Shown one piece after another: positions 14,308 through 23,014 of a stretch of DNA of 32,246 nt. Position numbers and translations under genes: made by a program. Position 1 is the stretch's first letter. Every line of letters starts with the position of its first letter. The DNA lies in assembly GCA_019313245.1 (NCBI GenBank), contig JAFDBP010000191.1, positions 1-32,246 on the forward strand, given 5' to 3'. The notes under the pieces were generated by a model. The model searched no databases. It was not told where the DNA came from and saw only the letters and a list, made by a program, of their open reading frames with translations. The stretch is from Deltaproteobacteria bacterium (GTDB lineage Bacteria; Myxococcota_A; UBA9160; SMWR01).

Positions 14308-14338
14308 GCGTCCCGTCGAAAACCCTTTGGGGGGACGC
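14308..14338 (-). terminator. Candidate hairpin between argF and the J-domain gene
   Basis: 7-bp perfect inverted repeat gcgtccc (14308-14314) / gggacgc (14332-14338) with a 17-nt loop, followed on the minus strand by TCAGCTTTTG. Confidence 0.35.
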
Positions 14339-14495
14339 CGACCTGCGCGGTCTGGCTGCCGCACACGATCGATTCGGCCCCCGCGGGGGAAAAGAAACCG
14401 AGATCGCGGCGTGAGAAGCCCGCAAATGGTCGAGGGAGCGAGCCGATGGAGCGCCGTCAGAAGGCGCTGAAGACCCCGCCGCAGCGAGATCGGAA

Positions 14496-15419
14496 TCAGC
14501 GCGGAGCGCCGAGCAGCCGCTCGAGGATTGCCTTTTGAGCGTGCAGCCGATTTTCGGCCTGTACGAGCACGAGGCTGCGCTCGCCGTCGAGCACTTCGTC
14601 GGTGATCTCTTCGCCGCGGTGGGCGGGCAGGCAGTGCATCGCCCAGGCGCCGTCGCTGTGCGCGAGAAGTTCCGCGTTCAGCTGGTAGCCGCTGAAGATC
14701 TTTTTCCGGATTTCTCGCTCATCCTCTTGTCCCATGCTCGCCCAGGTATCGGTGTAGACGAAATTCGCGCCGCGAACGGCTTCGGCCGGGTCTTCGGACC
14801 AACTGATCTTCGCTCCGCTCTTTGCAGCGAGCTCTTCGGCCCGCTTTCTCACGCGGAGCGCGGGGCGGTGACTCGCGGGGGTGGCGAGGCGCAGCTCGAG
14901 TCCGAGCACTGCCGCCCCGAGCATCAGCGAGTTCGCCATGTTGTTGCCGTCGCCCAGGTAGGCGATGACGGCATCCTTCAGCGCGCACTTCTCGGCGACG
15001 GTCTGGAGATCCGCCATCACCTGGCAGGGGTGCAGCAGATCCGTGAGCCCATTGATCACCGGGATGCGCGCGACCCGCGCGAGCTCCTCGACCAACGCGT
15101 GGCTGAAGGTTCGCGCGACGATGCCGTCGACCCAACACGAGAGGTTGTTCGCGACATCCTGCGGAGATTCTCGGGTTCCGATCCCGATCTGCTCGGGCCT
15201 GAGCAGGATCGCGTGCCCCCCCAGCTGCGTCATGCCCGCTTCGAAGGTGACGTGGGTCCGCAGCGACGGTTTCTCGAAGAACATCGCGAGCACGCGGCCC
15301 GGCAGGGTCTGGTGCCCCTCCGAGCGCTGGCGAAGCTGCTTGAGTTCTCGCGCGCGATCGAGCAACGCGAGCAGCCCTTCGGCGCTCCAGTCGGCGAGTG
15401 TGAGAAAATCCTTCGGCAT
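14496..15419 (-). CDS. argF: Ornithine carbamoyltransferase
   Basis: ORF 307 aa; FEKPSLRTHVTFEAGMTQLGGHAI, VINGLTDLLHPCQVMADLQT, YLGDGNNMANSLM, MHCLPAHRGEEITDEVLDG. Confidence 0.97.
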   Translation of the reverse strand: MPKDFLTLADWSAEGLLALLDRARELKQLRQRSEGHQTLPGRVLAMFFEKPSLRTHVTFEAGMTQLGGHAILLRPEQIGIGTRESPQDVANNLSCWVDGIVARTFSHALVEELARVARIPVINGLTDLLHPCQVMADLQTVAEKCALKDAVIAYLGDGNNMANSLMLGAAVLGLELRLATPASHRPALRVRKRAEELAAKSGAKISWSEDPAEAVRGANFVYTDTWASMGQEDEREIRKKIFSGYQLNAELLAHSDGAWAMHCLPAHRGEEITDEVLDGERSLVLVQAENRLHAQKAILERLLGAPR

Positions 15420-15420
15420 T

Positions 15421-16272
15421 TCAGCGCGTAATCAGTGTACCGACGCCGCCGTCGGTGAAGATTTCGAGGAGCACCGCGTGTAGTACGCGACCGTCGAGAA
15501 TCGTCGCGCTGGAGACTCCGTCCTCCAACGCTTCGATGCAGCAGCGGACCTTCGGAATCATGCCGTCGCGGACCGTCCCGACCTCGATCAGCTTTCGCAC
15601 ATCCTCCGCGCCGAGCCGGCTGACGACCCGCCCTTCCGCGTCCTTCACGCCTTCGACGTCCGTCAACAAGATGAGCTTCTCGGCGTGCAGCGCGCGCGCG
15701 ATCGCACCCGCGGCCTCATCGGCATTCACGTTGTGGGTGACTCCGTCCGCATCCGCCCCGATCGGAGCGATCACGGGCACGAAGCCGGACTCTGCGACCG
15801 CTGCAATCGACGCGGGGTCGACCGACACGACCTCTCCGACGCGGCCGAGATCGCGATCTTCGTGAAGGCGTCTCGTGACCTGAATCATTCCGCCATCACC
15901 GCCGGTGAGCCCGATCGCGCGCCCGCCACCCTGCTCGACCAGCGCGACGATTTCGGGATTGACCTTTCCGCCCAGCACCATCTCGACGACTTCCATCGTG
16001 GCATCATCGGTGACGCGAAGACCATCGACGAAACTGGATTCGATGCCCAGCCGAACCAGCGTCTCGCCGATCTGCGGCCCGCCACCGTGCACGATCACCG
16101 GGCGCAGCCCGATGTACTTGAGCAGGACCACGTCGATCGCGAACGACGCGCGCAGCTCGGGATCGCTCATCGCGCTGCCGCCGTATTTGATCACGATGGT
16201 CTTGTCGTAGTAGCGCCGCATGTAGGGCAGCGCTTCGATCAGGACCTCGGCCTTGTCGATCAGGGTCTTCAT
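15421..16272 (-). CDS. argB: Acetylglutamate kinase
   Basis: [86 protein letters not shown]. Start at Met 16270-16272; the ORF-track extension to 16500 runs into the palindromic element. Confidence 0.96.
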   Translation of the reverse strand: MKTLIDKAEVLIEALPYMRRYYDKTIVIKYGGSAMSDPELRASFAIDVVLLKYIGLRPVIVHGGGPQIGETLVRLGIESSFVDGLRVTDDATMEVVEMVLGGKVNPEIVALVEQGGGRAIGLTGGDGGMIQVTRRLHEDRDLGRVGEVVSVDPASIAAVAESGFVPVIAPIGADADGVTHNVNADEAAGAIARALHAEKLILLTDVEGVKDAEGRVVSRLGAEDVRKLIEVGTVRDGMIPKVRCCIEALEDGVSSATILDGRVLHAVLLEIFTDGGVGTLITR

Positions 16273-16335
16273 GGGAAGCGGTCGATCATAGGCGCTTTGG
16301 CGGAAAAATCCGAGTGCTTTGACGCCTCGACCTCC

Positions 16336-16560
16336 TAGGAGCTTGATCCAAGACTGTCGCCGTAAGGTCCGAGCGTCGATGCGCGCTGCTGCCAAGGCGC
16401 TCGATCGAGCCCTATGAGCCAGACCCAAAGGGTCTTGGCGACGACGCAAAGAGAAGTCGAAGACTTCTCCAGCTAGCAGCGCTAGGGCGATTGAGAGCAA
16501 CGCAGCCAGCGGTGATGCAGCGGCGCTCGGCCGACGCGACAGTCTTGGGTCACGCTCCTA
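16336..16560. repeat. 225-bp element with ~25-bp imperfect terminal inverted repeats and nested internal hairpins (candidate MITE or structured RNA)
   Basis: Left (+) TAGGAGCTTGATCCAAGACTGTCGC; right (+) GCGACAGTCTTGGGTCACGCTCCTA. The two are reverse complements at 23 of 25 positions, including a perfect 13-bp block (16348-16360 / 16536-16548). Inner stem CGCTCGG/CCGAGCG. Internal hairpins GAGAAGTC-GAA-GACTTCTC and AGACCC-AAA-GGGTCT. TA flanks both inner GGAGC/GCTCC ends. Confidence 0.75.
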
Positions 16561-18105
16561 ACCCTGAGGTCGACTCTCCTTGCGCGCCTTTGCGATCTCG
16601 TCCACGCAGTCGAGCAACCCCCTGTGCAGGAGCGCGTTGCGGACGGCTGCCGACATCGTCGCGGCGAGAATTTCGCCGGTTCGCGCCGAGGCGGAAACGC
16701 CGGGCTCCAGGAATGCGCGCATCACCCCCATCGTCTTGTTGCGAAACGAGATGGGGATGCAGAGCATCGCTGTGGCCTCACCGCCTTCTGGCGTGTCGAC
16801 CTCCGGATCGAAGCGGGGGTCCTGGCCGGGCTCATCGGTTGCCACCAGCCGGCCGGATTGCACCACGACGCCCGTAAGCCCGGAGTCGACCGGCAATTTC
16901 TCTCGATCTGCCTGCCCGGCGCGCTCGCATTGACTTTCGAGTACCAGTTCGCGGCCGTTCGATCGAAGCAGGTAGAGCGAAACCGGAGCGGCCGAAACCC
17001 CGCTGGCAACCACCGCGAGCGAACCGCGAATCACCCGGTCGGGCTCGACCTCGGAGGTGAGCACGTCGCAGATGGCGCGGGCCAACTCCGCGTCGTCGGC
17101 GACGCCGCCATCGGCCGCGGGAAGACCGACCTCCAGCGCCCGATCCGCCGCGATCTGCGCTTCGACCTGGGCTCGATCCGCGCGCGCTGCCGATTGGGCC
17201 TTGTCCCGGTTGCGCCAGCGCGCGATCAGCGGGCCGACCTGCAGCGCCATGATCTGCAACAGGCTGAGATCCTCGGAACCGAAAACGCCCCCGTCTCCGC
17301 GCTCCGTCGCGCACAGGACGCCGATCGGCCTGCCATCCCCCTTGAGCGGAGCCACCGCAAACGCGCCCGATCGATAGCGACCGTCGACGACCCGATCGGC
17401 GAAGCCCTCGTATTCGCCGATATCCGACACCGCGAGGGCCTTTCCAGCTTCGAGCACCCGGCCCGCCACGCCCGACCCCACCTCGACGGGATCCATGTCG
17501 GCCGGCTCGACATCACAACCCGTGGCACCCGCGACTCGGAGCAGCCCGGAATCGTCCTCGAGAAGCATCAGCGACGCCCTGGATACACCGAGCACATCCG
17601 CCACGGCGAGCGCCATCCGGTCGGCGAGCGCAGATCCCGATTCGCCGGCTTCCGATTCGCTCTCGAGCTCCTCGAGCTGGGATTCGAGCGCGGCGAGTCG
17701 CGAGCAGAGCGATTCCCAGCTCGCCTGAATTCCCGAACCCAACAGGGCTCGACGAACCGCGAGCACGAGTTCTTCGTTGTGGAGCGGCTTCGCGAGGTAG
17801 TCGCAGGCGCCGATCCGCAGGGCCTCGAGTACGCGGTCGTGATCCACCTGCGCGGACAGCACGATCACGCGCAGCCCGGGTCGCTCTTCGATCAGCCTGC
17901 GCAACAGATCGAGGCCGCCCGCTCCGGGCGCCCCGATGTCGAGGATGACGGCCCCCACCTCGGGCCGCATGGCCAGCTCGAAGGCGCCCTCTTCCCGATC
18001 TGCGGTGAAATAATCGATCGACGCGTCCCGCAGCGCATCGCAAATCGCCTCTCGAAAGAAGCGCTCGTCGTCAACGACGAGTACGCGGCTCGACTCTTCG
18101 GCCAT
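16558..18105 (-). CDS. REC-domain response regulator with two GAF domains, no recognisable output domain
   Basis: ORF 515 aa; RVLVVDDERFFREAICDAL...VILDIGAPGAGG...VIVLSAQVDHDRVLEALRIGACDYLAKPLHNEELV, then two GAF-like regions (VLGVSRASLMLLEDDSG...; VASGVSAAPVSLYLLRSNGRELVLES...). Confidence 0.85.
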   Translation of the reverse strand: MAEESSRVLVVDDERFFREAICDALRDASIDYFTADREEGAFELAMRPEVGAVILDIGAPGAGGLDLLRRLIEERPGLRVIVLSAQVDHDRVLEALRIGACDYLAKPLHNEELVLAVRRALLGSGIQASWESLCSRLAALESQLEELESESEAGESGSALADRMALAVADVLGVSRASLMLLEDDSGLLRVAGATGCDVEPADMDPVEVGSGVAGRVLEAGKALAVSDIGEYEGFADRVVDGRYRSGAFAVAPLKGDGRPIGVLCATERGDGGVFGSEDLSLLQIMALQVGPLIARWRNRDKAQSAARADRAQVEAQIAADRALEVGLPAADGGVADDAELARAICDVLTSEVEPDRVIRGSLAVVASGVSAAPVSLYLLRSNGRELVLESQCERAGQADREKLPVDSGLTGVVVQSGRLVATDEPGQDPRFDPEVDTPEGGEATAMLCIPISFRNKTMGVMRAFLEPGVSASARTGEILAATMSAAVRNALLHRGLLDCVDEIAKARKESRPQG

Positions 18106-18147
18106 CTCGGTCCTCTCGACTTCCAGGCGATTCCGATGCCTTGGGCA

Positions 18148-19530
18148 TCACAAGATGTAACGCGAAAGGTCTTCGTCCTCAACGAGATCTTCGAGTCGAT
18201 CGCGCACGAACTTCTCGTCGATCGTAATTCGAATCGCGCCGAGGTCTGGCGCGTCGAAACTCACCTCGTCCAGCAGCTTCTCCATGATCGTGTGCAGCCG
18301 CCGCGCGCCGATGTTGTCCGCCCGCTCGTTCACGAGTGCCGCATAGTTTGCGATCGCGTGGATCCCATCTGGCTTGAATTCGAGTTCGACGTTTTCGGTC
18401 TTGAGCAACTCCGTGTACTGCAGCACCAGCGAGTTCTGGGGTTCGGTCAGGATGCGGACGAAGTCGTCGCGGCCGAGGCTGGAGAGTTCGACCCGGATCG
18501 GAAACCGACCCTGGAGTTCGGGGATCAGATCCGAAGGCTTCGCGACGTGAAAAGCGCCGGCGGCGACGAATAGAATGTGATCCGTGCTCACCGGGCCGTG
18601 CTTGGTCTGAACCGTCGAGCCCTCCACGATCGGGAGCAGGTCGCGCTGGACGCCCTCCCGAGAGACGTCCGCACCGACCCGCTCGCTCCCTCCACCCGCC
18701 ACCTTGTCGATCTCGTCGATGAAGACGATGGCGGTCTGCTCCACGCGCTCGACGGCGATCTCGCGAACGCGCTCCATGTCCACCAGGCGCGTCGCCTCCT
18801 CGGCGACGAGTGCGTCGCGAGCGGCGGCGACCTTCATGCGCCGACGGTGCGAGCGCTGCGGCAGCAGGCCGCCGAGCATGTCCTTGAACTGCATGCCCAT
18901 CTCCTCGACACCCTGTGGCGTGAAGATCGACATCGTCGGGCTCACGCCGGACGTATCTTCGAGGTCGATCTCGATCTCGCGCTCGTCGAGGTCTCCGCTG
19001 CGCAACATCGCCCGGAGCTTCTCCCGGGTTTCGGAGGCCGCCGGCTCGATCGGCGGCGGCCCGCTGGAGGGATCGACGCCAAAGCCCTCCGGCTGGGTCT
19101 GAAGCTGTGGCGAGGGCAGCAGCGCGTCGAGCAGGCGCTCCTCCGAGGCGTCTTCGGCATTCGCCCGAACCGCCTGCTTCTCCTCCTCGAGCACCAGACT
19201 CATCGCGGTGTCGACGAGGTCGCGGATGATCGACTCGACGTCGCGCCCCACGTAGCCGACCTCGGTGAACTTCGATGCCTCGACCTTGATGAACGGAGCC
19301 TGGGCCAGCTTGGCGAGGCGTCGCGCCACTTCCGTCTTGCCGACCCCCGTGGGCCCGATCATGATGATGTTCTTCGGGGCGATCTCGTCGCGCAGATCCT
19401 CGGGCACCTGCTGCCGCCGCCAGCGATTGCGCAATGCGATCGCGACTGCGCGCTTGGCCTCCCTCTGCCCGACGATGTATCGATCGAGTTCGGAAACCAC
19501 TTCACGGGGTGTAAAGGGCTGCAATCTCAT
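18148..19530 (-). CDS. hslU: ATP-dependent protease ATPase subunit HslU
   Basis: [92 protein letters not shown]-terminal [18 protein letters not shown]. Start at Met 19528-19530. Confidence 0.97.
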   Translation of the reverse strand: MRLQPFTPREVVSELDRYIVGQREAKRAVAIALRNRWRRQQVPEDLRDEIAPKNIIMIGPTGVGKTEVARRLAKLAQAPFIKVEASKFTEVGYVGRDVESIIRDLVDTAMSLVLEEEKQAVRANAEDASEERLLDALLPSPQLQTQPEGFGVDPSSGPPPIEPAASETREKLRAMLRSGDLDEREIEIDLEDTSGVSPTMSIFTPQGVEEMGMQFKDMLGGLLPQRSHRRRMKVAAARDALVAEEATRLVDMERVREIAVERVEQTAIVFIDEIDKVAGGGSERVGADVSREGVQRDLLPIVEGSTVQTKHGPVSTDHILFVAAGAFHVAKPSDLIPELQGRFPIRVELSSLGRDDFVRILTEPQNSLVLQYTELLKTENVELEFKPDGIHAIANYAALVNERADNIGARRLHTIMEKLLDEVSFDAPDLGAIRITIDEKFVRDRLEDLVEDEDLSRYIL

Positions 19531-20072
19531 GGCAGTGTCACGACACCGATGTTGTCGTTGGTGTAGATACAGATTCGCGCCGCGTGCCGAAGCGCCTCTT
19601 CGGCGATTTCCGCGCCGCTGAGTTGGGTGTGATCCGCGAGCGCGCGCGCCGCCGCCAAGGCAAAATTGCCCCCCGAGCCCACCGCCACGATTCCGTCGTC
19701 GGGTTCGATGACGTCCCCGTTGCCCGAAACGACCAGCACGCACTCGCTGTTGCCGATCAGCAGCAATGCCTCCAGCCGCCGCAGCGCCCGATCCGTCCGC
19801 CAGCTCTTGGCCAGCTCGACCGCCGCGCGCCTGACATTTCCCGAGTACTCGTCGAGTTTGGACTCCAATCGCTCGGTGAGTGCGAGCGCGTCTGCGGCAC
19901 CGCCCGCAAACCCGATCAGGACATCGTGCTTGGCGGCTTTTCGGGTCTTTTGGGCCTTCTGTTTGATCACGGCTTCGCCGACCGTCACCTGTCCGTCAGA
20001 CGCCATCGCAATCGTTCCATCTCTCACCACCGCCAGCACCGTGGTCGAACGAATCGACTCTCCGAGATTCAT
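19527..20072 (-). CDS. hslV: ATP-dependent protease peptidase subunit HslV
   Basis: ORF 181 aa; [37 protein letters not shown]; 4-bp overlaps with hslU and xerC. Confidence 0.97.
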   Translation of the reverse strand: MNLGESIRSTTVLAVVRDGTIAMASDGQVTVGEAVIKQKAQKTRKAAKHDVLIGFAGGAADALALTERLESKLDEYSGNVRRAAVELAKSWRTDRALRRLEALLLIGNSECVLVVSGNGDVIEPDDGIVAVGSGGNFALAAARALADHTQLSGAEIAEEALRHAARICIYTNDNIGVVTLP

Positions 20073-21019
20073 CGCCTGCCTCGCTTTCCGCTCGATCCAG
20101 CTGTTTTCGATTCGGCCCTCGGATGCGCCTTGTCGTAGACCTCGATCAGACGCTCCGCCGAAACGGCAGTGTACTTCTCCGTGGTCGACAGGCTCGCATG
20201 GCCGAGCAGTTCCTGAATCTCGCGAAGGTCCGCGCCCATATCGAGAAGATGGGTCGCGTAGCTGTGCCGGAGCCGGTGCGGGTGTACCCGATCTGCGATG
20301 CCGACCTCTCGCGCGCGCGCCTTGAGGATCCGGCGAATGTCGCGCGTGCCGAGGCGGCGCAGGCGGCCATCTCGCGGGCGAAGTGACGGAAACAGCGGTT
20401 CGGCGAGCAGGCCCGGGGCCCGCCGAGAGTCGAGATATTCGCCGAGCGACTCTCGCGCCGCGGCCGGCAGCGGCACCACCCGCTCTTTGCCGCCCTTGCC
20501 CATCACGCGCACCTCGCCGCGGTGGAGATCGAGGTCGCGCACGTCGAGCGCGGCGGTTTCGCCGACCCGCAAGCCCGCCCCGTAGAGCAGCTCGACCAGG
20601 GCGCGATCGCGCAGCCGCCCCCGGTCCGGTTTTTCGCCGCGAGCGCCGGCGTCGGGCGACTCGATCAGCGTCGCACAGTCGTCCACCGGCAGTGGGTTTG
20701 GCAGCCGCTTGGGTTGTCGAGGCGCCGGGATGCCGGCCGTCGGATCGAGCCCGCAGCCGCCTTCGCGCAGCACGAAACGGAAGAACGACCGCAGTGAGGC
20801 GAGCTTGCGGCCGAGCGTCGCGGGATGGCGCCCCGCGTGAATCGCGGCGAGAAACGCGCGCACGTCGGCTGCGGTCACCGCAGACGGGTCGCAGCCCGCA
20901 TCCAGACTCGCGGCGAACTGGCGAACGTCGGACAGATAGGCGCGCCGTGTATGCGGCGAGACGTTGCGCTCCACATCCAGGTGGATCCCGTACTCGCGAA
21001 TCGCATCGGCAAAGTTCAT
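20069..21019 (-). CDS. xerC: Tyrosine recombinase XerC
   Basis: MNFADAIREYGIHLDVERNVSPHTRRAYLSDVRQF, ALVELLYGAGLRVGETAAL, HPHRLRHSYATHLLDMGADLREIQELLGHASLSTTEKYTAV. Start at Met 21017-21019 overlapping the trmFO stop. Confidence 0.94.
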   Translation of the reverse strand: MNFADAIREYGIHLDVERNVSPHTRRAYLSDVRQFAASLDAGCDPSAVTAADVRAFLAAIHAGRHPATLGRKLASLRSFFRFVLREGGCGLDPTAGIPAPRQPKRLPNPLPVDDCATLIESPDAGARGEKPDRGRLRDRALVELLYGAGLRVGETAALDVRDLDLHRGEVRVMGKGGKERVVPLPAAARESLGEYLDSRRAPGLLAEPLFPSLRPRDGRLRRLGTRDIRRILKARAREVGIADRVHPHRLRHSYATHLLDMGADLREIQELLGHASLSTTEKYTAVSAERLIEVYDKAHPRAESKTAGSSGKRGRR

Positions 21020-22404
21020 ACGAGCAACTCCGCGATCGCGCGTTGATAGGGGGCCAGCGCGGCGAGCGCCCGGGCGGCGTACTTCTCCGATTTCTCGCGC
21101 CGGCGCAGGCGACGAGACTCTCCCTCGAGCGGGGAAAACAGGCCGAAGTTGACGTTCATCGGCTGGAAGTCCCGCGGATCCGCGTCGCTGAGGTGATGGA
21201 TCAACGCGCCGTGGGCGGTCGCGGGATCGGGTTGGATCGGCGTCCGCCCTCGCGAGGCGAAGACGACGTTGAGCGCGGCCAGAAAACCGAGCGCCGCCGA
21301 CTCGACGTAGCCCTCCACACCCGCCATCTGCCCGGCCAGATACAGGCCCGGCCGGCGGCGAACCTCGAGGTTTGGCAGCAGCTGCTTGGGCGCGTTGACG
21401 TAGGTATTGCGATGAACCGACCCGTAGCGCGCAAAAACCGCCTCGGACAATCCCGGCAGGCTGCGGAGGATGCGCTGCTGCTCTCCGATGCGGAGCTTCG
21501 TCTGACATCCGACGAGGTTGTAGAGCGCCCCGCGCTTGTCCTCCTGGCGCAGTTGAACGACCGCGTAGGGCCTTTTGCCGGTTCTCGGATCGATCAGGCC
21601 GACGGGCTTGAGTGGACCGAACGCGAGCGTCTTTTCGCCGCGGCGCGCCATCTCCTCGATCGGAAGACAACCCTCGAAATAGAGCTTGGCCTCGAAGGCG
21701 TGCAGCGGCACGGTCTCGGCCCCCAGCAGAGCTCCGACGAAGGCGAAGTACTCGTCTTCGGAGAGCGGGATGTTGAGGTAGTCGCCGTCGCCTTCGTCGT
21801 AGCGCGATGCCCGGAAGACGACTTCGGAGTCGATCGAATCGGCGTACACGATCGGCGCCTGCGCGTCGTAGAAGTACAAATGCTCGTCGCCCAGCAGCTG
21901 TTGCAGATCGCTCGCGAGTTCACAGGCCGTGAGTGGGCCCGTCGCGAGAATCGTGCGCCCTTCGCTCGGAATGCGCTCGACGAGTTCGCGGCGGATCTCG
22001 ATGCGCGGATGGGATGCAACGGTATCGGTGATACGCTGCGAAAAAGCCTCTCGATCGACTGCGAGGGCGCGTCCTGCGGGAATCGAGGACTCGTCGGCCG
22101 CTTCCATCACGAGCGACCCCAGCCGACGCATCTCCTCCTTGAGCAGCCCGACGGCGTTCAGCTGGCTGTTGGAGCGGAGCGAATTGCTGCAGACCAGCTC
22201 GGCGAACCCCTCGCTTTGATGGGCGGGAGAAAAGCGCACCGGCTTCATCTCGTAGAGGGTGACCTCGAGGCCGCGCCGCGCGGCCTGCCAGGCCGCCTCG
22301 CAGCCCGCGAGCCCAGCGCCGACCACCGCGACGCGCCGATCTTGCGCTTCCGAAACTCCCGCGACCTGCTGCGCCGGCATCCACCCTCCGAGAAGTGTTC
22401 CCAA
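21016..22404 (-). CDS. trmFO: Methylenetetrahydrofolate--tRNA-(uracil-5-)-methyltransferase TrmFO
   Basis: VAVVGAGLAGCEAAWQAARRGLEVTLYEMKPVRFSPAHQSEGFAELVCSNSLRSNSQLNAVGLLKEEMRRLGSLVMEAAD, AGQMAGVEGYVESAALGFLAALN, MNVNFGLFSPL. Start may be the second Met (22380). Confidence 0.96.
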   Translation of the reverse strand: MGTLLGGWMPAQQVAGVSEAQDRRVAVVGAGLAGCEAAWQAARRGLEVTLYEMKPVRFSPAHQSEGFAELVCSNSLRSNSQLNAVGLLKEEMRRLGSLVMEAADESSIPAGRALAVDREAFSQRITDTVASHPRIEIRRELVERIPSEGRTILATGPLTACELASDLQQLLGDEHLYFYDAQAPIVYADSIDSEVVFRASRYDEGDGDYLNIPLSEDEYFAFVGALLGAETVPLHAFEAKLYFEGCLPIEEMARRGEKTLAFGPLKPVGLIDPRTGKRPYAVVQLRQEDKRGALYNLVGCQTKLRIGEQQRILRSLPGLSEAVFARYGSVHRNTYVNAPKQLLPNLEVRRRPGLYLAGQMAGVEGYVESAALGFLAALNVVFASRGRTPIQPDPATAHGALIHHLSDADPRDFQPMNVNFGLFSPLEGESRRLRRREKSEKYAARALAALAPYQRAIAELLV

Positions 22405-22573
22405 CCATAGCTCCGAAGTCTGGCCGCGGCGTGATGGGGCCTCCGCAGATCTCTGGAATCGAAAGCGCTTTCTACCCGCTGGCGCGCTGGATCCGCGCGC
22501 TTTGGCGCTGCAGCGGGAGCGATCGCAGCGCGCGCCGCGGCCGTGTGGATGCCCGATGGAGTCCGAGCGGAGG

Positions 22574-22906
22574 TCAGTTCTTGGGAGTGGCCGCTTCGTC
22601 GACCAACTCGCGCACCTCGGGATCGGGGTCTTCGTATTCGATCGCGAAACCCGACGAGCTGTGCCGGACGACCCGCCCGATCAATTCGTACGGGCTCGCG
22701 GGCGCGATCGGATCTCGAGGCTCGACGAAGACGTAGATGCGCACCCTCGAACCGACGGTAGGTCGTACCGAGGAGTCTTCGATCAGCGCACCCGAGTAGG
22801 AGATGTTCGAGAGGACTCCGATCCCCTCTTCGGGACCCGCGGAGTAGTGGGCGTTCAGCGCGACGGCAAACCGGGGATCGCGGCGCTTTTCGATGAATGC
22901 GGACAT
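22574..22906 (-). CDS. PilZ-domain protein (putative c-di-GMP receptor)
   Basis: ORF 110 aa; RRDPR (RxxxR) and NISYSG (NxSxxG) motifs. Confidence 0.85.
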   Translation of the reverse strand: MSAFIEKRRDPRFAVALNAHYSAGPEEGIGVLSNISYSGALIEDSSVRPTVGSRVRIYVFVEPRDPIAPASPYELIGRVVRHSSSGFAIEYEDPDPEVRELVDEAATPKN

Positions 22907-22936
22907 TTTTCCCCCAGAAGCCGATCGCTCGACGCC

Positions 22937-22964
22937 TTATCGACCAGTCGGCGGATGCGCATGA
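22937..22964 (-). promoter_or_regulatory. Candidate promoter motif copy 3 (upstream of PilZ gene)
   Basis: Minus strand TCATGCGC-ATCCGCCGACTG-GTCGATAA (8-12-8), 31 bp before the PilZ ATG. Confidence 0.5.
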
Positions 22965-23014
22965 GCCCGCTTTTGTGCGCGGGGCGCGCAGCGGCCTCGG
23001 ATCCCTCTGGACCG

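Noticed and set aside
16273-16500. N-terminal extension of the argB ORF ([16 protein letters not shown]...)
   Set aside because: ArgB homology starts at [18 protein letters not shown] (16272). The extension is a translation of the palindromic element and the hairpins in it.
18135-18149. Hairpin gatgcc-ttg-ggcatc at the hslU stop
   Set aside because: Only a 6-bp stem, overlaps the stop codon and has no T-tract; not convincing as a terminator.
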